A stretch of DNA of 64,000 nt from Arthrobacter sp. 9V (lineage in GTDB: Bacteria; Actinomycetota; Actinomycetes; Actinomycetales; Micrococcaceae), in the NCBI RefSeq assembly GCF_902506065.1, contig NZ_LR732912.1:1617630-1681629 (forward strand), written 5' to 3'. The position numbers were made by a program, and so were the translations under genes. Shown here one piece after another: positions 16,755 to 25,468 of this stretch. The notes beneath the pieces were generated by a model that saw only the letters and a program-made list of their open reading frames with translations, made no database searches and was not told the DNA's origin. How positions within the stretch are numbered: the first letter of the stretch is position 1; every line of letters begins with the position of its first letter.

Positions 16755-18140
16755 TTATTCGACGCGCGTGGAGTGCTTGGCAGCTTTTGCCCTGGCGTTG
16801 ATAAAGCAGCCGGCTGCGATAAGGACGATCAGGACGAATGTTCCGATCAGTTGCCCGGCACTCTCCGGGTTGGCGAAGCCCACCACCAGGATCAGGCCCA
16901 GCAGGGCAAGGCCCACAAGGGTGAGGACGGGGAAACCCTTCATGCGCAATGGCAGCTCGGTGCCTTCCCTGTCAGCCCTGCGGCGAAGGATGAACTGGGA
17001 CACCAGTGCCGTACCCCAGACCACCAGGCAGGTGGAACCTACCAGGTTCAACAGCGCAGGCAGGATTTTCTCCGGAAACAGGAGTTCGAGAACCGTGGCA
17101 ATAAAGCCGAAGGCAACAGAAATTGCGACGGCGGCAACGGGAACCTTCGAGCCACTGAGTCGGGACAGGAAGCGTGGGGCTTCGCCGCGCTCCGAGAGGG
17201 AGAAGATCATGCGGGAGGCGCCGTACAGGTTGGCGTTGAGGGCGGACAGAAGAGCGACTACGGCTACCAGGGTAATGGCGGCGCCGGCTCCCGGGATGCC
17301 TGCCAGGTCCAGGACGCCCGCGAACGGAGACTTCAGTCCTTCAGATCCCACGGGGAGAACGGCTGCGATCACGAACACTGAGCCGATGTAGAAGACCAGG
17401 ATGCGCCACACAACCGTACGGATGGCCTTGCCGACACTGTGCGCGGGATTTTCGGTTTCGGCGGCAGCAACGCTGACGATTTCGGTCCCGCCAAAGGCGA
17501 AGATCACCACGAACAACGCGGCGGCGATGCCACCGATCCCGTTGGGAGCAAAGTCGCCGAATGCGGAGAAGCCGGGGGAGGGGACGTTCGGCAGCCAGCC
17601 GAACAGCAGGGCAGCGCCGATGAGCAGGAAGATGATGATTGCGGCGACCTTGAGGATGGCGAACCAGAACTCAAACTCGCCGAAGTTGCGGACGCCCACC
17701 AGGTTGATGCCGGTGAACACCACCATGAAGACCAATGCCAGGACCCACACGGGGATGACGGGCCAGATGGAGAACAGCAGCCCGGCCGCACCAAGGGCTT
17801 CGGCGGCAATGACCACCACCAGTTGAAGCCACCACAACCAGCCGATGGTTCCGCCGGCAGTCCTGCCCATGGCTTTTTCTGCATACACGGAGAATGCGCC
17901 GCTGTTGGGGTTGGCGGCCGCCATCTCGCCAAGGGCCCACATCACCAGGATGATCAGTGTGCCGGCCACGAGGTAGGAAATCAGCACTGCCGGACCGGCG
18001 GCCTGGACGCCCGCTCCCGAGCCCAGGAAGAGGCCTGCGCCGATCGCGCTGCCGAGCCCCATCATGGTGAGCTGGCGCGGCTTGAGCGAGTGGCCGAGGC
18101 CGGAAGTTGGGGCAGGAGCCGCGATGGACTTCGTTGTCAT
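16755..18140 (-). CDS. Amino acid permease (APC, GabP/AnsP-like)
   Basis: A 461-residue permease with about 12 helices. The opening LKPRQLTMMGLGSAIGAGLF and the segments AGTLIILVMWALGEMA and GGTEIVSVAAAETENP are typical of the amino acid transporter (AAT) branch of the APC superfamily. It is divergent from an Lrp/AsnC regulator, the usual arrangement for amino-acid-induced uptake. The substrate is not fixed by sequence. Confidence 0.92.
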   Translation of the reverse strand: MTTKSIAAPAPTSGLGHSLKPRQLTMMGLGSAIGAGLFLGSGAGVQAAGPAVLISYLVAGTLIILVMWALGEMAAANPNSGAFSVYAEKAMGRTAGGTIGWLWWLQLVVVIAAEALGAAGLLFSIWPVIPVWVLALVFMVVFTGINLVGVRNFGEFEFWFAILKVAAIIIFLLIGAALLFGWLPNVPSPGFSAFGDFAPNGIGGIAAALFVVIFAFGGTEIVSVAAAETENPAHSVGKAIRTVVWRILVFYIGSVFVIAAVLPVGSEGLKSPFAGVLDLAGIPGAGAAITLVAVVALLSALNANLYGASRMIFSLSERGEAPRFLSRLSGSKVPVAAVAISVAFGFIATVLELLFPEKILPALLNLVGSTCLVVWGTALVSQFILRRRADREGTELPLRMKGFPVLTLVGLALLGLILVVGFANPESAGQLIGTFVLIVLIAAGCFINARAKAAKHSTRVE

Positions 18141-18314
18141 ACGTGTCTACCTTCTATGGATTGCATGCTGGTTTGGCGTGTTGGCCTCATGGGCGTGGCA
18201 CGCGGGCGTCGACGACGCAGCAAGAGCCGTGGAATAATTCTCGCAGTTTGTAAGATACATCACTTTTTGCTGTAGCGATGTGATGGGTACGGATCCCCGG
18301 GGACAGGAACTTTG
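18141..18314. promoter_or_regulatory. Divergent region with CATCAC/GTGATG repeat
   Basis: A 174-base gap between the permease and the Lrp-type regulator. CATCAC (18258-18263) and GTGATG (18280-18285) form a 6-bp inverted repeat in an AT-richer stretch close to the regulator start, a plausible Lrp-type binding site. The evidence is weak. Confidence 0.35.
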
Positions 18315-18788
18315 ATGCTGGTCGATGCGCTTGATGCAAAAATTGTACGTTTCTTCACTGATTCACCGCGATCTTCAGTGCTGGAGGCCTCCCGCGTGCT
18401 CAGGGTGGCCAGGGCTACGGTGCAGTCCCGGATCGACAGGATGATCGAAAACGGGGTCATCGGATCCTGGGTTCCACAGCCTGATCCGGCCAATTTCGGC
18501 TTTCCCGTGGTGGCGTTCTGTTCGGTCACCATCACGCAGGAGATCGGCCACGACGCCATCATTGAAAGCCTGGGCGCCATCCCGGAAATCATCGAGGTCC
18601 ATACAGTCACGGGAAATTCGGATCTGATGGTGAGGATCGCGGCGCGGTCCAACCCGGATATGCAGCGCGTCCTGGATGCCATGATCGCCACCAAGTCGGT
18701 GGTCCGGTGCTCGTCGGTCATCGTCCTGAACAGTCACATCCAGGGCCGCACTCTGCCGTTGATGGAAGCGGCAGCCAAGCCAGTGTGA
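18315..18788 (+). CDS. Lrp/AsnC family transcriptional regulator
   Basis: A 157-residue regulator with an N-terminal helix-turn-helix (LDAKIVRFFTDSP to RATVQSRIDRMIENGVI) and a C-terminal RAM/ACT-like ligand domain (HTVTGNSDLMVRIAARSN). ATG 18315 has AGGA upstream; the TTG at 18312 is less likely. It is divergent from the amino acid permease and probably regulates it in response to an amino acid. Confidence 0.9.
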   Translation: MLVDALDAKIVRFFTDSPRSSVLEASRVLRVARATVQSRIDRMIENGVIGSWVPQPDPANFGFPVVAFCSVTITQEIGHDAIIESLGAIPEIIEVHTVTGNSDLMVRIAARSNPDMQRVLDAMIATKSVVRCSSVIVLNSHIQGRTLPLMEAAAKPV

Positions 18789-18827
18789 CGTGAAGCATTT
18801 TGCTTGGCGCCTCTTGAGTCGTACCAT

Positions 18828-18854
18828 TAGTTCTAGTCAAGGTGACTTTAACTA
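18828..18854. promoter_or_regulatory. Candidate NrtR operator upstream of nad operon
   Basis: Two 12-base arms, TAGTTCTAGTCA and TGACTTTAACTA, form an inverted repeat with 10 of 12 pairs matching around a 3-base centre. It lies about 45 bases before the nrtR start. NrtR proteins are known to bind palindromes before NAD genes and to be released by ADP-ribose or related NAD-derived ligands; its position fits autoregulation of the whole operon. Confidence 0.7.
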
Positions 18855-18900
18855 GTGCTTCGCTGTAAATGGGGAGCATTTCGGACGGCGATGAAGCGAG

Positions 18901-19620
18901 GTGAACGCCGTGAACACCAACTCAGCCAACGTCGCCGAGCGGCGGCTCGCACCGCCGTCGTTGGCTATTTCAACGGTGATCTTCGCCCTTCGGCCCAGCG
19001 AGACGTCCGGGCGCCCCACACTATGGTTGCCACTGGTCCGCCGCATCCGTGAGCCGTACAAAGACATGTGGGCGCTCCCCGGAGGACCCTTGGCCCATGA
19101 CGAATCGCTCCAGGACGCGGCTTCCCGGAACCTCCGCGAAACCACCGGCCTGGCACCCCATTACCTCGAGCAGCTCTACGCCTTCGGAGGCCTCCACAGG
19201 TCACCCACCCAGCGGGTCGTCTCAATCGTGTACTGGGCCCTGGTGCAGCCCACCGAGGCCGCCCTTGCTGATGAATCCGAGAATGTGCGCTGGTTCCGGG
19301 CCGATAGGCTCGGCGAACTGGCCTTCGACCACAACGCAATAGTGGACTACGCCCTGTGGCGGCTCCGCAACAAGATGGCCTACGGGTCCATTGCGTACCA
19401 CCTGCTGGGGGAGTTCTTCACCCTCGCCCAAGTCCGCGAAGTCTACGAGGCTGTGCTGGATCGCCAGCTCGATCCCGCAAACTTCCGCAGGCACGTCAAG
19501 GCAACACCGGAAATCGAAGAAACCGGTGAATACCTGCAAGGCGGTAAGCACCGCCCGCCACGCCTCTACCGCTTCACCGGCACGCCCGGCCTCGGGCCAG
19601 ATAACAGGAGTACACCATGA
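18901..19620 (+). CDS. nrtR: NrtR family regulator of NAD biosynthesis (Nudix-related)
   Basis: A 239-residue protein with an N-terminal Nudix-like domain (WALPGGPLAHDESLQDAASR followed by NLRETTGL) and a C-terminal winged helix (MAYGSIAYHLLGEFFTLAQV onward). The Nudix box ends RETTG rather than the RExxEExG of active hydrolases, which fits a ligand-sensing repressor with no enzyme activity. GTG 18901 and GTG 18910 are both possible starts. Its stop overlaps the nadA start (ATGA), so it is the first gene of the nad operon and probably represses it when NAD is sufficient. Confidence 0.88.
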   Translation: MNAVNTNSANVAERRLAPPSLAISTVIFALRPSETSGRPTLWLPLVRRIREPYKDMWALPGGPLAHDESLQDAASRNLRETTGLAPHYLEQLYAFGGLHRSPTQRVVSIVYWALVQPTEAALADESENVRWFRADRLGELAFDHNAIVDYALWRLRNKMAYGSIAYHLLGEFFTLAQVREVYEAVLDRQLDPANFRRHVKATPEIEETGEYLQGGKHRPPRLYRFTGTPGLGPDNRSTP

Positions 19621-20924
19621 GCAGCGTCAACACTGCCGTCCAGCTGATCACTCGCGAAGAAGCCGAGAAAGGCCTCTCGCGCGCAGGGTCCACGTGCAGT
19701 CCGGCCTTGGCCAGGGGCCCCTGGGAATACGATCTCGCAGAGTCCCTTGTCGGTGAGCCCGCCTATGGCCCGGGTGCCTCCAGCGACGACGTCGCCCCCA
19801 AAGCCACGCCGCGCCAAGGTCAGCTTCCCGAAGAGTACAAAAAAGCCACCGACGCCGAACTGGACGCCCGCATCCGGGCCGCCAAAGCGACACTCGGGGA
19901 CCGTGCCGTCATCCTGGGCCACTTCTATCAGCGTGACGAAGTCATCCAGTACGCGGACTTCGTAGGCGACTCCTTCCAGCTCGCCAATGCAGCCCTGACC
20001 AAGCCGGACGCCGAGGCGATCATCTTCTGCGGCGTCCACTTCATGGCCGAGACAGCGGACATCCTCTCCACGCCTGAACAAGCCGTCATCCTGCCCAACC
20101 TCGCCGCGGGATGCTCCATGGCGGACATGGCAGATGAAGATTCCGTGGAGGAATGCTGGGAGCAGCTTGAAGAAATCTTCGGCACGGAACCGGACAACTC
20201 CGGACGGGTGCCGGTCATCCCCGTCACCTACATGAACTCCTCTGCTGCGTTGAAGGCGTTCTGCGGGCGGAACGGGGGAATTGTCTGCACCTCCTCCAAC
20301 GCCAAAGTGGTTCTGGAGTGGGCCTTCGAACGTGGTCAGCGGGTCTTGTTCTTCCCCGACCAACACTTGGGCCGCAACACCGCCAAGGCGCTGGGCGTCC
20401 CGCTCGAGCAGATGCCCATGTGGAATCCGCGCCAGGAACTGGGCGGCAACGACGAACAAGCTTTGCTGGACTCACGCGTCATCCTCTGGCACGGCTTCTG
20501 CTCAGTACACAAGCGCTTCACCGTGGGCCAGATCGAGAAAGCGCGCCAAGACTTCCCGGGCGCCAACGTCATAGTCCACCCTGAATGCCCCATGGAGGTT
20601 GTGGACGCCGCCGACTCTGCCGGATCCACGGACTTCATCAAGAAGGCCATCGCCGCCGCCACCGAACCCGCAACGTTCGCCATCGGCACCGAGATCAACA
20701 TGGTGAACCGGCTCGCCGCCGAAAACCCGCAGCACACCATTTTCTGCCTCGATCCCGTTATTTGCCCATGCTCCACCATGTACCGCATCCACCCCGGGTA
20801 CCTCGCCTGGGTTCTGGAGGAACTCGTGGAGGGGCGGATCGTCAACCGCATCACCGTTGACGACTCCGTGCAGGACAACGCCAAGATTGCGCTGGAACGC
20901 ATGCTGGCAGCCAAACCTGCCTAG
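19617..20924 (+). CDS. nadA: Quinolinate synthase A
   Basis: A 435-residue NadA that condenses iminoaspartate with dihydroxyacetone phosphate to quinolinate using a [4Fe-4S] cluster. Conserved cysteines are in IIFCGVHFMAETA, VHPECPMEVV and VICPCSTMYRIHP; GHFYQRDEV and PVTYMNSSAALKA are family signatures. It has an N-terminal extension of about 80 residues compared with short bacterial forms. AGGAG lies 6 bases before the ATG, which also overlaps nrtR. Confidence 0.96.
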   Translation: MSSVNTAVQLITREEAEKGLSRAGSTCSPALARGPWEYDLAESLVGEPAYGPGASSDDVAPKATPRQGQLPEEYKKATDAELDARIRAAKATLGDRAVILGHFYQRDEVIQYADFVGDSFQLANAALTKPDAEAIIFCGVHFMAETADILSTPEQAVILPNLAAGCSMADMADEDSVEECWEQLEEIFGTEPDNSGRVPVIPVTYMNSSAALKAFCGRNGGIVCTSSNAKVVLEWAFERGQRVLFFPDQHLGRNTAKALGVPLEQMPMWNPRQELGGNDEQALLDSRVILWHGFCSVHKRFTVGQIEKARQDFPGANVIVHPECPMEVVDAADSAGSTDFIKKAIAAATEPATFAIGTEINMVNRLAAENPQHTIFCLDPVICPCSTMYRIHPGYLAWVLEELVEGRIVNRITVDDSVQDNAKIALERMLAAKPA

Positions 20925-21008
20925 ACAGACCGGCATCAGCCAACCGGCACCAACAGACCGGCACAACTATCCGGGCAAAACCGCCCGACTAGCCGAATCG
21001 AGCCTCAC

Positions 21009-22910
21009 ATGACTACAGAGAGCCTTACCGGCGGGCCCGCCCCCCAACGGCTGGTCGTCGTCGGAAGCGGGATCGCGGGACTGTACTCAGCCCTGCTTGC
21101 TGCAGATGCCGGCGCGGAAGTGGTGCTGTTAACCAAAGGTGCCCTGGCCGACAGCAATACTTACTACGCCCAAGGCGGGATCTCCGCTGTTTTGGATGAG
21201 CCGGCCCCCGGCGATACTGTGGCAGCCCACATCGCGGATACTCTCAAAGCCGGAGCGGGCCACTGCAATGAAGAAGCTGTCCGGGTGTTATGCACCGAGG
21301 CGCGGACGGACATCGCAGGGCTGGGACGTTTCGGCGTTCGCTTCGACCTTGACGACGACGGCGATCCCGCCTTGGGTCTCGAAGCCGCCCACTCAGCGCC
21401 ACGCATCCTGCACGCCGGTGGCGATGCCACCGGTGCGGGGGTCGCCGCCGCGCTGATCAAGACCGTTCTGGACTTCCAGGCAGCAGGAAAAATCCAGGTC
21501 ATCGGGCACGCCCACGTCACCTCGCTCTCTTTGGGTGGAGAACAGGGAAGCCGCGTGGTGGGAGCCAACTTCCTTCACGACGGGCGCCACCTCGGCGTCC
21601 ACGGCGACTCCGTCCTGCTCGCCACAGGGGGAGCCGGGCAGCTGTTCGCCCAAACAACCAATCCCGCAGTGGCCACGGCAGATGGCCTGGCGCTCGCATG
21701 GCGTGTGGGTGCAGCCGTGGCAGACCTGGAGTTCTTCCAATTCCACCCCACCTGCATGGTTCTTGCCGAGGACGCCCGGGAAACCGAGGGCAATAGCGAC
21801 CCCCTGCTCATCTCTGAAGCAGTTCGTGGAGAAGGTGCCATCCTGCTCGATGCCAACGGCCACCGCTTCATGCCCGACTACCACGCTGACGCCGAGCTCG
21901 CCCCCAGGGACGTCGTCTCCCGCAGCATCGCCCTGCACCTGGCAAAACTCGAGGACCTCAACGGTCACGTTTTCCTCGATGCCACCGTGATTGAACAACA
22001 GCGGGGCCGGGGCTTCCTGGCCAAGCGCTTCCCCAACCTCAGCAAACGGACCAGGCAAGCCGGAATCGACTGGACCACCCAACTGGTCCCCGTGGCACCA
22101 GCGGCCCACTACTGGATGGGCGGGGTGGTGACCGACCTCTACGGCCGGACCTCCGTTCCAGGGCTCCTGGCGGCCGGCGAAGTGGCCTGTACCGGGGTGC
22201 AAGGTGCCAACCGCTTGGCGAGCAACTCCCTCCTCGAAGGCCTCGTGTTCGGAAGGCGTGCCGTTGAGGGTTTCCTTGGCTTGTCCGGCGGGTCGCCAGA
22301 CGCAGTCCCTCTGCGTGCTAACTCGGCCGCGGGCGGCCTCGCTTTTACGCACGCTGCCGGGACTCCGCCAGTCGACCAGAGCGAACGCACCACTCACGCG
22401 ACAACGGCGCTGTCGGGACCTCTGGAACTACCGGTAGTTGACCTCAACCCGGTTCCGTCCAACAGGGACTTGTTCGCGCCATCGCTCGCCCGGGGGCACG
22501 ACGTTGTCCCGAAGCCGGTTTACTGGGAGTTTGAGTCTTTGCCTGGGCCGGGCGCCCGGGAGGTTTCTTTTGCTCGCGCGGGAACGTTTTCCCGGGGGGC
22601 TTTGCGGCGGTTGATGACTGCCAAGGCCGGTGTGTTGCGTGATGGCGTTCTGATTCGTGAGGCCGGGGTGGCGTTGGCGGCTTGGGCAGGGGATGTTCTG
22701 CCCTTGAATGTTCCCGATTCCCTGGATGTTCGGGTGCATGAGGATTCGAATTTGTTGCTGGCGGCGCAGTTGCTGGTGCATTCGGCCCGGGAACGGCGGG
22801 AGTCATTGGGGGCGCACTACCGCAGTGACAGCGTGCAGGAACCCGCCGTCGTCGAAGATTTTGACAAGCGTTACACCATGAGCCGGAAAGTGAGCCTCGT
22901 CCATGACTAA
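21009..22910 (+). CDS. nadB: L-aspartate oxidase, with internal linker insertion
   Basis: A 633-residue flavoprotein that oxidises aspartate to iminoaspartate for NadA. The FAD-binding start is VVVGSGIAGLYSALLAADAG, with DSNTYYAQGGISAV, EFFQFHPT, and GLLAAGEVACTGVQGANRLA typical of NadB. The usual length is about 530-550 residues; here an extra low-conservation segment of about 90 residues lies between the capping/FAD region and the C-terminal helical domain (about residues 420-510). From about 22500 to 22800 codon choice shifts to G- and T-ending codons compared with the C-ending codons before and after it. Confidence 0.93.
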   Translation: MTTESLTGGPAPQRLVVVGSGIAGLYSALLAADAGAEVVLLTKGALADSNTYYAQGGISAVLDEPAPGDTVAAHIADTLKAGAGHCNEEAVRVLCTEARTDIAGLGRFGVRFDLDDDGDPALGLEAAHSAPRILHAGGDATGAGVAAALIKTVLDFQAAGKIQVIGHAHVTSLSLGGEQGSRVVGANFLHDGRHLGVHGDSVLLATGGAGQLFAQTTNPAVATADGLALAWRVGAAVADLEFFQFHPTCMVLAEDARETEGNSDPLLISEAVRGEGAILLDANGHRFMPDYHADAELAPRDVVSRSIALHLAKLEDLNGHVFLDATVIEQQRGRGFLAKRFPNLSKRTRQAGIDWTTQLVPVAPAAHYWMGGVVTDLYGRTSVPGLLAAGEVACTGVQGANRLASNSLLEGLVFGRRAVEGFLGLSGGSPDAVPLRANSAAGGLAFTHAAGTPPVDQSERTTHATTALSGPLELPVVDLNPVPSNRDLFAPSLARGHDVVPKPVYWEFESLPGPGAREVSFARAGTFSRGALRRLMTAKAGVLRDGVLIREAGVALAAWAGDVLPLNVPDSLDVRVHEDSNLLLAAQLLVHSARERRESLGAHYRSDSVQEPAVVEDFDKRYTMSRKVSLVHD

Positions 22911-23775
22911 CCTGACCCTCCCTGCAGCCCCCGTCCGGGACATCCTGGAGCGGGCGTTCGCGGAGGACGCGCCCAGCGGCGACATCACCTCTCAACTGCT
23001 GATCCCCGCTGACGCCCGTGCAACGGCAGTGTTGAACGCGCGCGTACCCGGCGTCTTCAGCGGCGGAACCGTCTTCCGCGATGCCATGAAGCTCGTGGAC
23101 CCGGGCACTGAGGTGGAGTTGCTCTTCGCCGACGGTGAAGCGTTCGACGCCGGAACCCACCTCGCCCGGGTCAGCGGCAGTGCCCGCTCGGTGCTGCTTG
23201 CCGAAAGGGTGAGCCTGAACCTGGTGCAACGGATGAGTGCCATCGCCACCAAGACCGCGGAGTTCGTGCGTTTGGTTGAAGGAACACGGGCACGGATCAC
23301 TGACACCCGCAAGACCACGCCCGGCCTTCGGGTCCTGGAGCGCTACGCAGTGCGCTGCGGCGGGGGAGCGAACCACCGATACAGTCTCTCCGACGCCGTA
23401 CTGGCCAAGGACAACCACCTGGCCGTCATGACCGGAGGCGACTCCGGCAAACTGACCGAGCTGCTGATTGCCGCGAAAGCCCAGCTGGGCCACACCACAC
23501 ACTTCGAAGTTGAGGTGGACCGGGCCGATCAGATTGAGCCCGTCCTGGCGGCCGGCGTGGACACCATCATGCTGGACAACTTCTCCATCGAGGAGCTCCG
23601 CGCCGGCGTCAAGCAGGTAGACGGGCGTGCCGTGGTGGAAGCCAGCGGCAACGTGAACATCAACACCGTCACCGAGATCGCTTCTGCGGGCGTGGACGTC
23701 ATCTCCATTGGCGGCCTGACCCACAGCGTGAGCGCACTTGACCTGGGCCTCGACGTGGTTCTAAAGACAGCCTGA
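22903..23775 (+). CDS. nadC: Nicotinate-nucleotide pyrophosphorylase (quinolinate phosphoribosyltransferase)
   Basis: A 290-residue NadC that converts quinolinate and PRPP to nicotinate mononucleotide. The signature segments are DTRKTTPGLRVLERYAVRCG, GGANHRYSLSDAVLAKDNHL, and the C-terminal VEASGNVNINTV and VDVISIGGLTHS. Its ATG overlaps the nadB stop by 8 bases, and nifS follows after 5 bases. Confidence 0.96.
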   Translation: MTNLTLPAAPVRDILERAFAEDAPSGDITSQLLIPADARATAVLNARVPGVFSGGTVFRDAMKLVDPGTEVELLFADGEAFDAGTHLARVSGSARSVLLAERVSLNLVQRMSAIATKTAEFVRLVEGTRARITDTRKTTPGLRVLERYAVRCGGGANHRYSLSDAVLAKDNHLAVMTGGDSGKLTELLIAAKAQLGHTTHFEVEVDRADQIEPVLAAGVDTIMLDNFSIEELRAGVKQVDGRAVVEASGNVNINTVTEIASAGVDVISIGGLTHSVSALDLGLDVVLKTA

Positions 23776-23780
23776 CACCC

Positions 23781-24950
23781 ATGATCTTCCTCGACGCCGC
23801 AGCCACTACTCCGGTTCGCCGTGAGGCCCTTGAGGCCATGTGGCCTTACCTGAGCGGTGAGTTCGGCAACCCCTCCAGCCATCACAGCCTCGGTGAAACG
23901 GCAGCAGCCGCGCTCGCAGAGGCCCGCGCCGGCGTCGCGAAGGTCCTCAATTGCCGCGCCGGCGAGGTAACTTTCACCTCGGGAGGCACGGAAGCGGACA
24001 ACCTTGCGGTCAAAGGCATTGCGTTGGCCCGGCACGGGACGGACCCTTCGCTGAACCGCATAGTGATCAGCGCGATCGAGCATCCAGCCGTGGAAGAATC
24101 AGCCCGCTACCTTGAGCGCGTGCATGGATTCAGCGTGGACGTGCTCCCGGTGGACGCGGAGGGATTGGTCTCCGTTGATGAGCTTCGGGCGGTGTTGGGG
24201 TCCCAAACCGCTGTGGTGAGCATCATGTACGCCAACAACGAGGTTGGAACCGTCCAGCCCATTGCAGCATTGGCGGCGGTGGCCCGGGAAAATGGCGTGC
24301 CGTTCCACACGGACGCGGTACAGGCCGCCGGATGGTTACCGCTGGACGTCAAAGCGCTTGGGGTGGACGCCTTGAGTATTTCGGGGCACAAACTTGGTGC
24401 GCCCAAGGGATCCGGTGTCTTGTTCACCAAAGGCCGCCTGCGCGTCGAGCCCCTGGTTCATGGTGGGGGACAGGAGAAGGCGAAGCGCTCGGGCACGGAG
24501 AACGTTGCAGGGGCTGTGGCACTGTCCACCGCGCTCAGGCTCTCACACGCTGAGCAGCCCGGACAGGCAACACGTGTTACCGAGCTGAGAAATCAGTTCA
24601 TCCAGCGGATCCTCGCCACCGTACCCGGCGCCCTGCTCACCGGACACCCCACCCAACGACTCCCCTCGGTAGCCTCGTTCTGCTTCCCCGGAACCAGTGG
24701 CGAGTCGGTGCTGCTGGAGCTGGAGCGGCTCGGCGTGGTGTGTTCCAGTGGCTCGGCCTGCGCGGCGGGATCAGATGCGCCCTCGCCAGTACTGGTAGCA
24801 CTTGGCATCGCCCCGGAAACCGCCCAGACGGCTGTACGTTTCAGCTTCACATCAACCATCACAGACGCCGAGCTGGAACAAGCCGCCGCCGCTGTGGAAA
24901 CCGCCGTCGGGCGTGTCAGGAACTTGACTGCCCCGCAACAAAAGCAATAA
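23781..24950 (+). CDS. Cysteine desulfurase (NifS/IscS-like) of the nad operon
   Basis: A 389-residue PLP enzyme. The PLP lysine is in SGHKLGAPKGSG, the catalytic loop cysteine is in CSSGSACAAGS, and IEHPAVEES and YANNEVGTVQPI are class V aminotransferase signatures. It provides sulfur for iron-sulfur clusters; as the last gene of the nad operon it probably serves NadA, as NifS does in Bacillus subtilis. It ends 15 bases from a convergent gene. Confidence 0.92.
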   Translation: MIFLDAAATTPVRREALEAMWPYLSGEFGNPSSHHSLGETAAAALAEARAGVAKVLNCRAGEVTFTSGGTEADNLAVKGIALARHGTDPSLNRIVISAIEHPAVEESARYLERVHGFSVDVLPVDAEGLVSVDELRAVLGSQTAVVSIMYANNEVGTVQPIAALAAVARENGVPFHTDAVQAAGWLPLDVKALGVDALSISGHKLGAPKGSGVLFTKGRLRVEPLVHGGGQEKAKRSGTENVAGAVALSTALRLSHAEQPGQATRVTELRNQFIQRILATVPGALLTGHPTQRLPSVASFCFPGTSGESVLLELERLGVVCSSGSACAAGSDAPSPVLVALGIAPETAQTAVRFSFTSTITDAELEQAAAAVETAVGRVRNLTAPQQKQ

Positions 24951-24965
24951 CCATTGCCTGGGTGC

Positions 24966-25451
24966 TCAGACGTGCCGTGCGCGCCTGAAAATCCAATGCC
25001 GCAGCAAGGTAAACCTGACCGCTGTGGCCACGAAACCGGACAACGTAGTGGTCCACAACTCCTCAGTGACCGTGGCTTCCGGCCGCAGAAGATGCAACAC
25101 GCCCAAGCTCCCGCCGGTAATGATCAGCGCGATGCCAATCACTATCACTCCACTGAGGTGATCCTTCGCACGCTTTTTACGGCCGGTGATCTTGAACGTC
25201 AGCCTGCGGTTCAGTGCAGTGTTCATCAACGAGGTCACAATGAGGGCAACGGCGTTGGCCAACTGGGGATCAATCCATGGACGCAGCACGGCGTAGATGG
25301 CAAGCGAACTTGCCGTGCACACGATTCCAACGCCTGTGAAACGGATCAATTGCCGCACTACCGGGTACTTCAGGAGTCCGCGGTGCCGTTTGCGCTGCTG
25401 GCTATGTGGGGGAGATGGGCGTAGCTCTGTGGCCTCCGCAGCTATCTCCAT
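24966..25451 (-). CDS. GtrA family membrane protein
   Basis: A 161-residue protein with four predicted membrane helices and the GtrA pattern RFTGVGIVCTASSLAIYAVL, ALIVTSLMNTALNRRLTF near its middle, and FVATAVRFTLLRHWIFR at its end. GtrA-like proteins help move lipid-linked sugars across the membrane. It follows the FAH-family gene after 17 bases on the same strand. It has no glycosyltransferase neighbour, so its substrate is unknown. Confidence 0.85.
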   Translation of the reverse strand: MEIAAEATELRPSPPHSQQRKRHRGLLKYPVVRQLIRFTGVGIVCTASSLAIYAVLRPWIDPQLANAVALIVTSLMNTALNRRLTFKITGRKKRAKDHLSGVIVIGIALIITGGSLGVLHLLRPEATVTEELWTTTLSGFVATAVRFTLLRHWIFRRARHV

Positions 25452-25468
25452 GGGTTAAGCCTGACACA

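Noticed and set aside
20000..20600. Overlapping frames inside nadA as possible extra genes
   Set aside because: All are frame-shifted or antisense readings of nadA with no start signals.
22444..23724. 426-residue minus-strand open frame across nadB and nadC
   Set aside because: Fully antisense to two well-conserved enzymes and without any recognisable motif.
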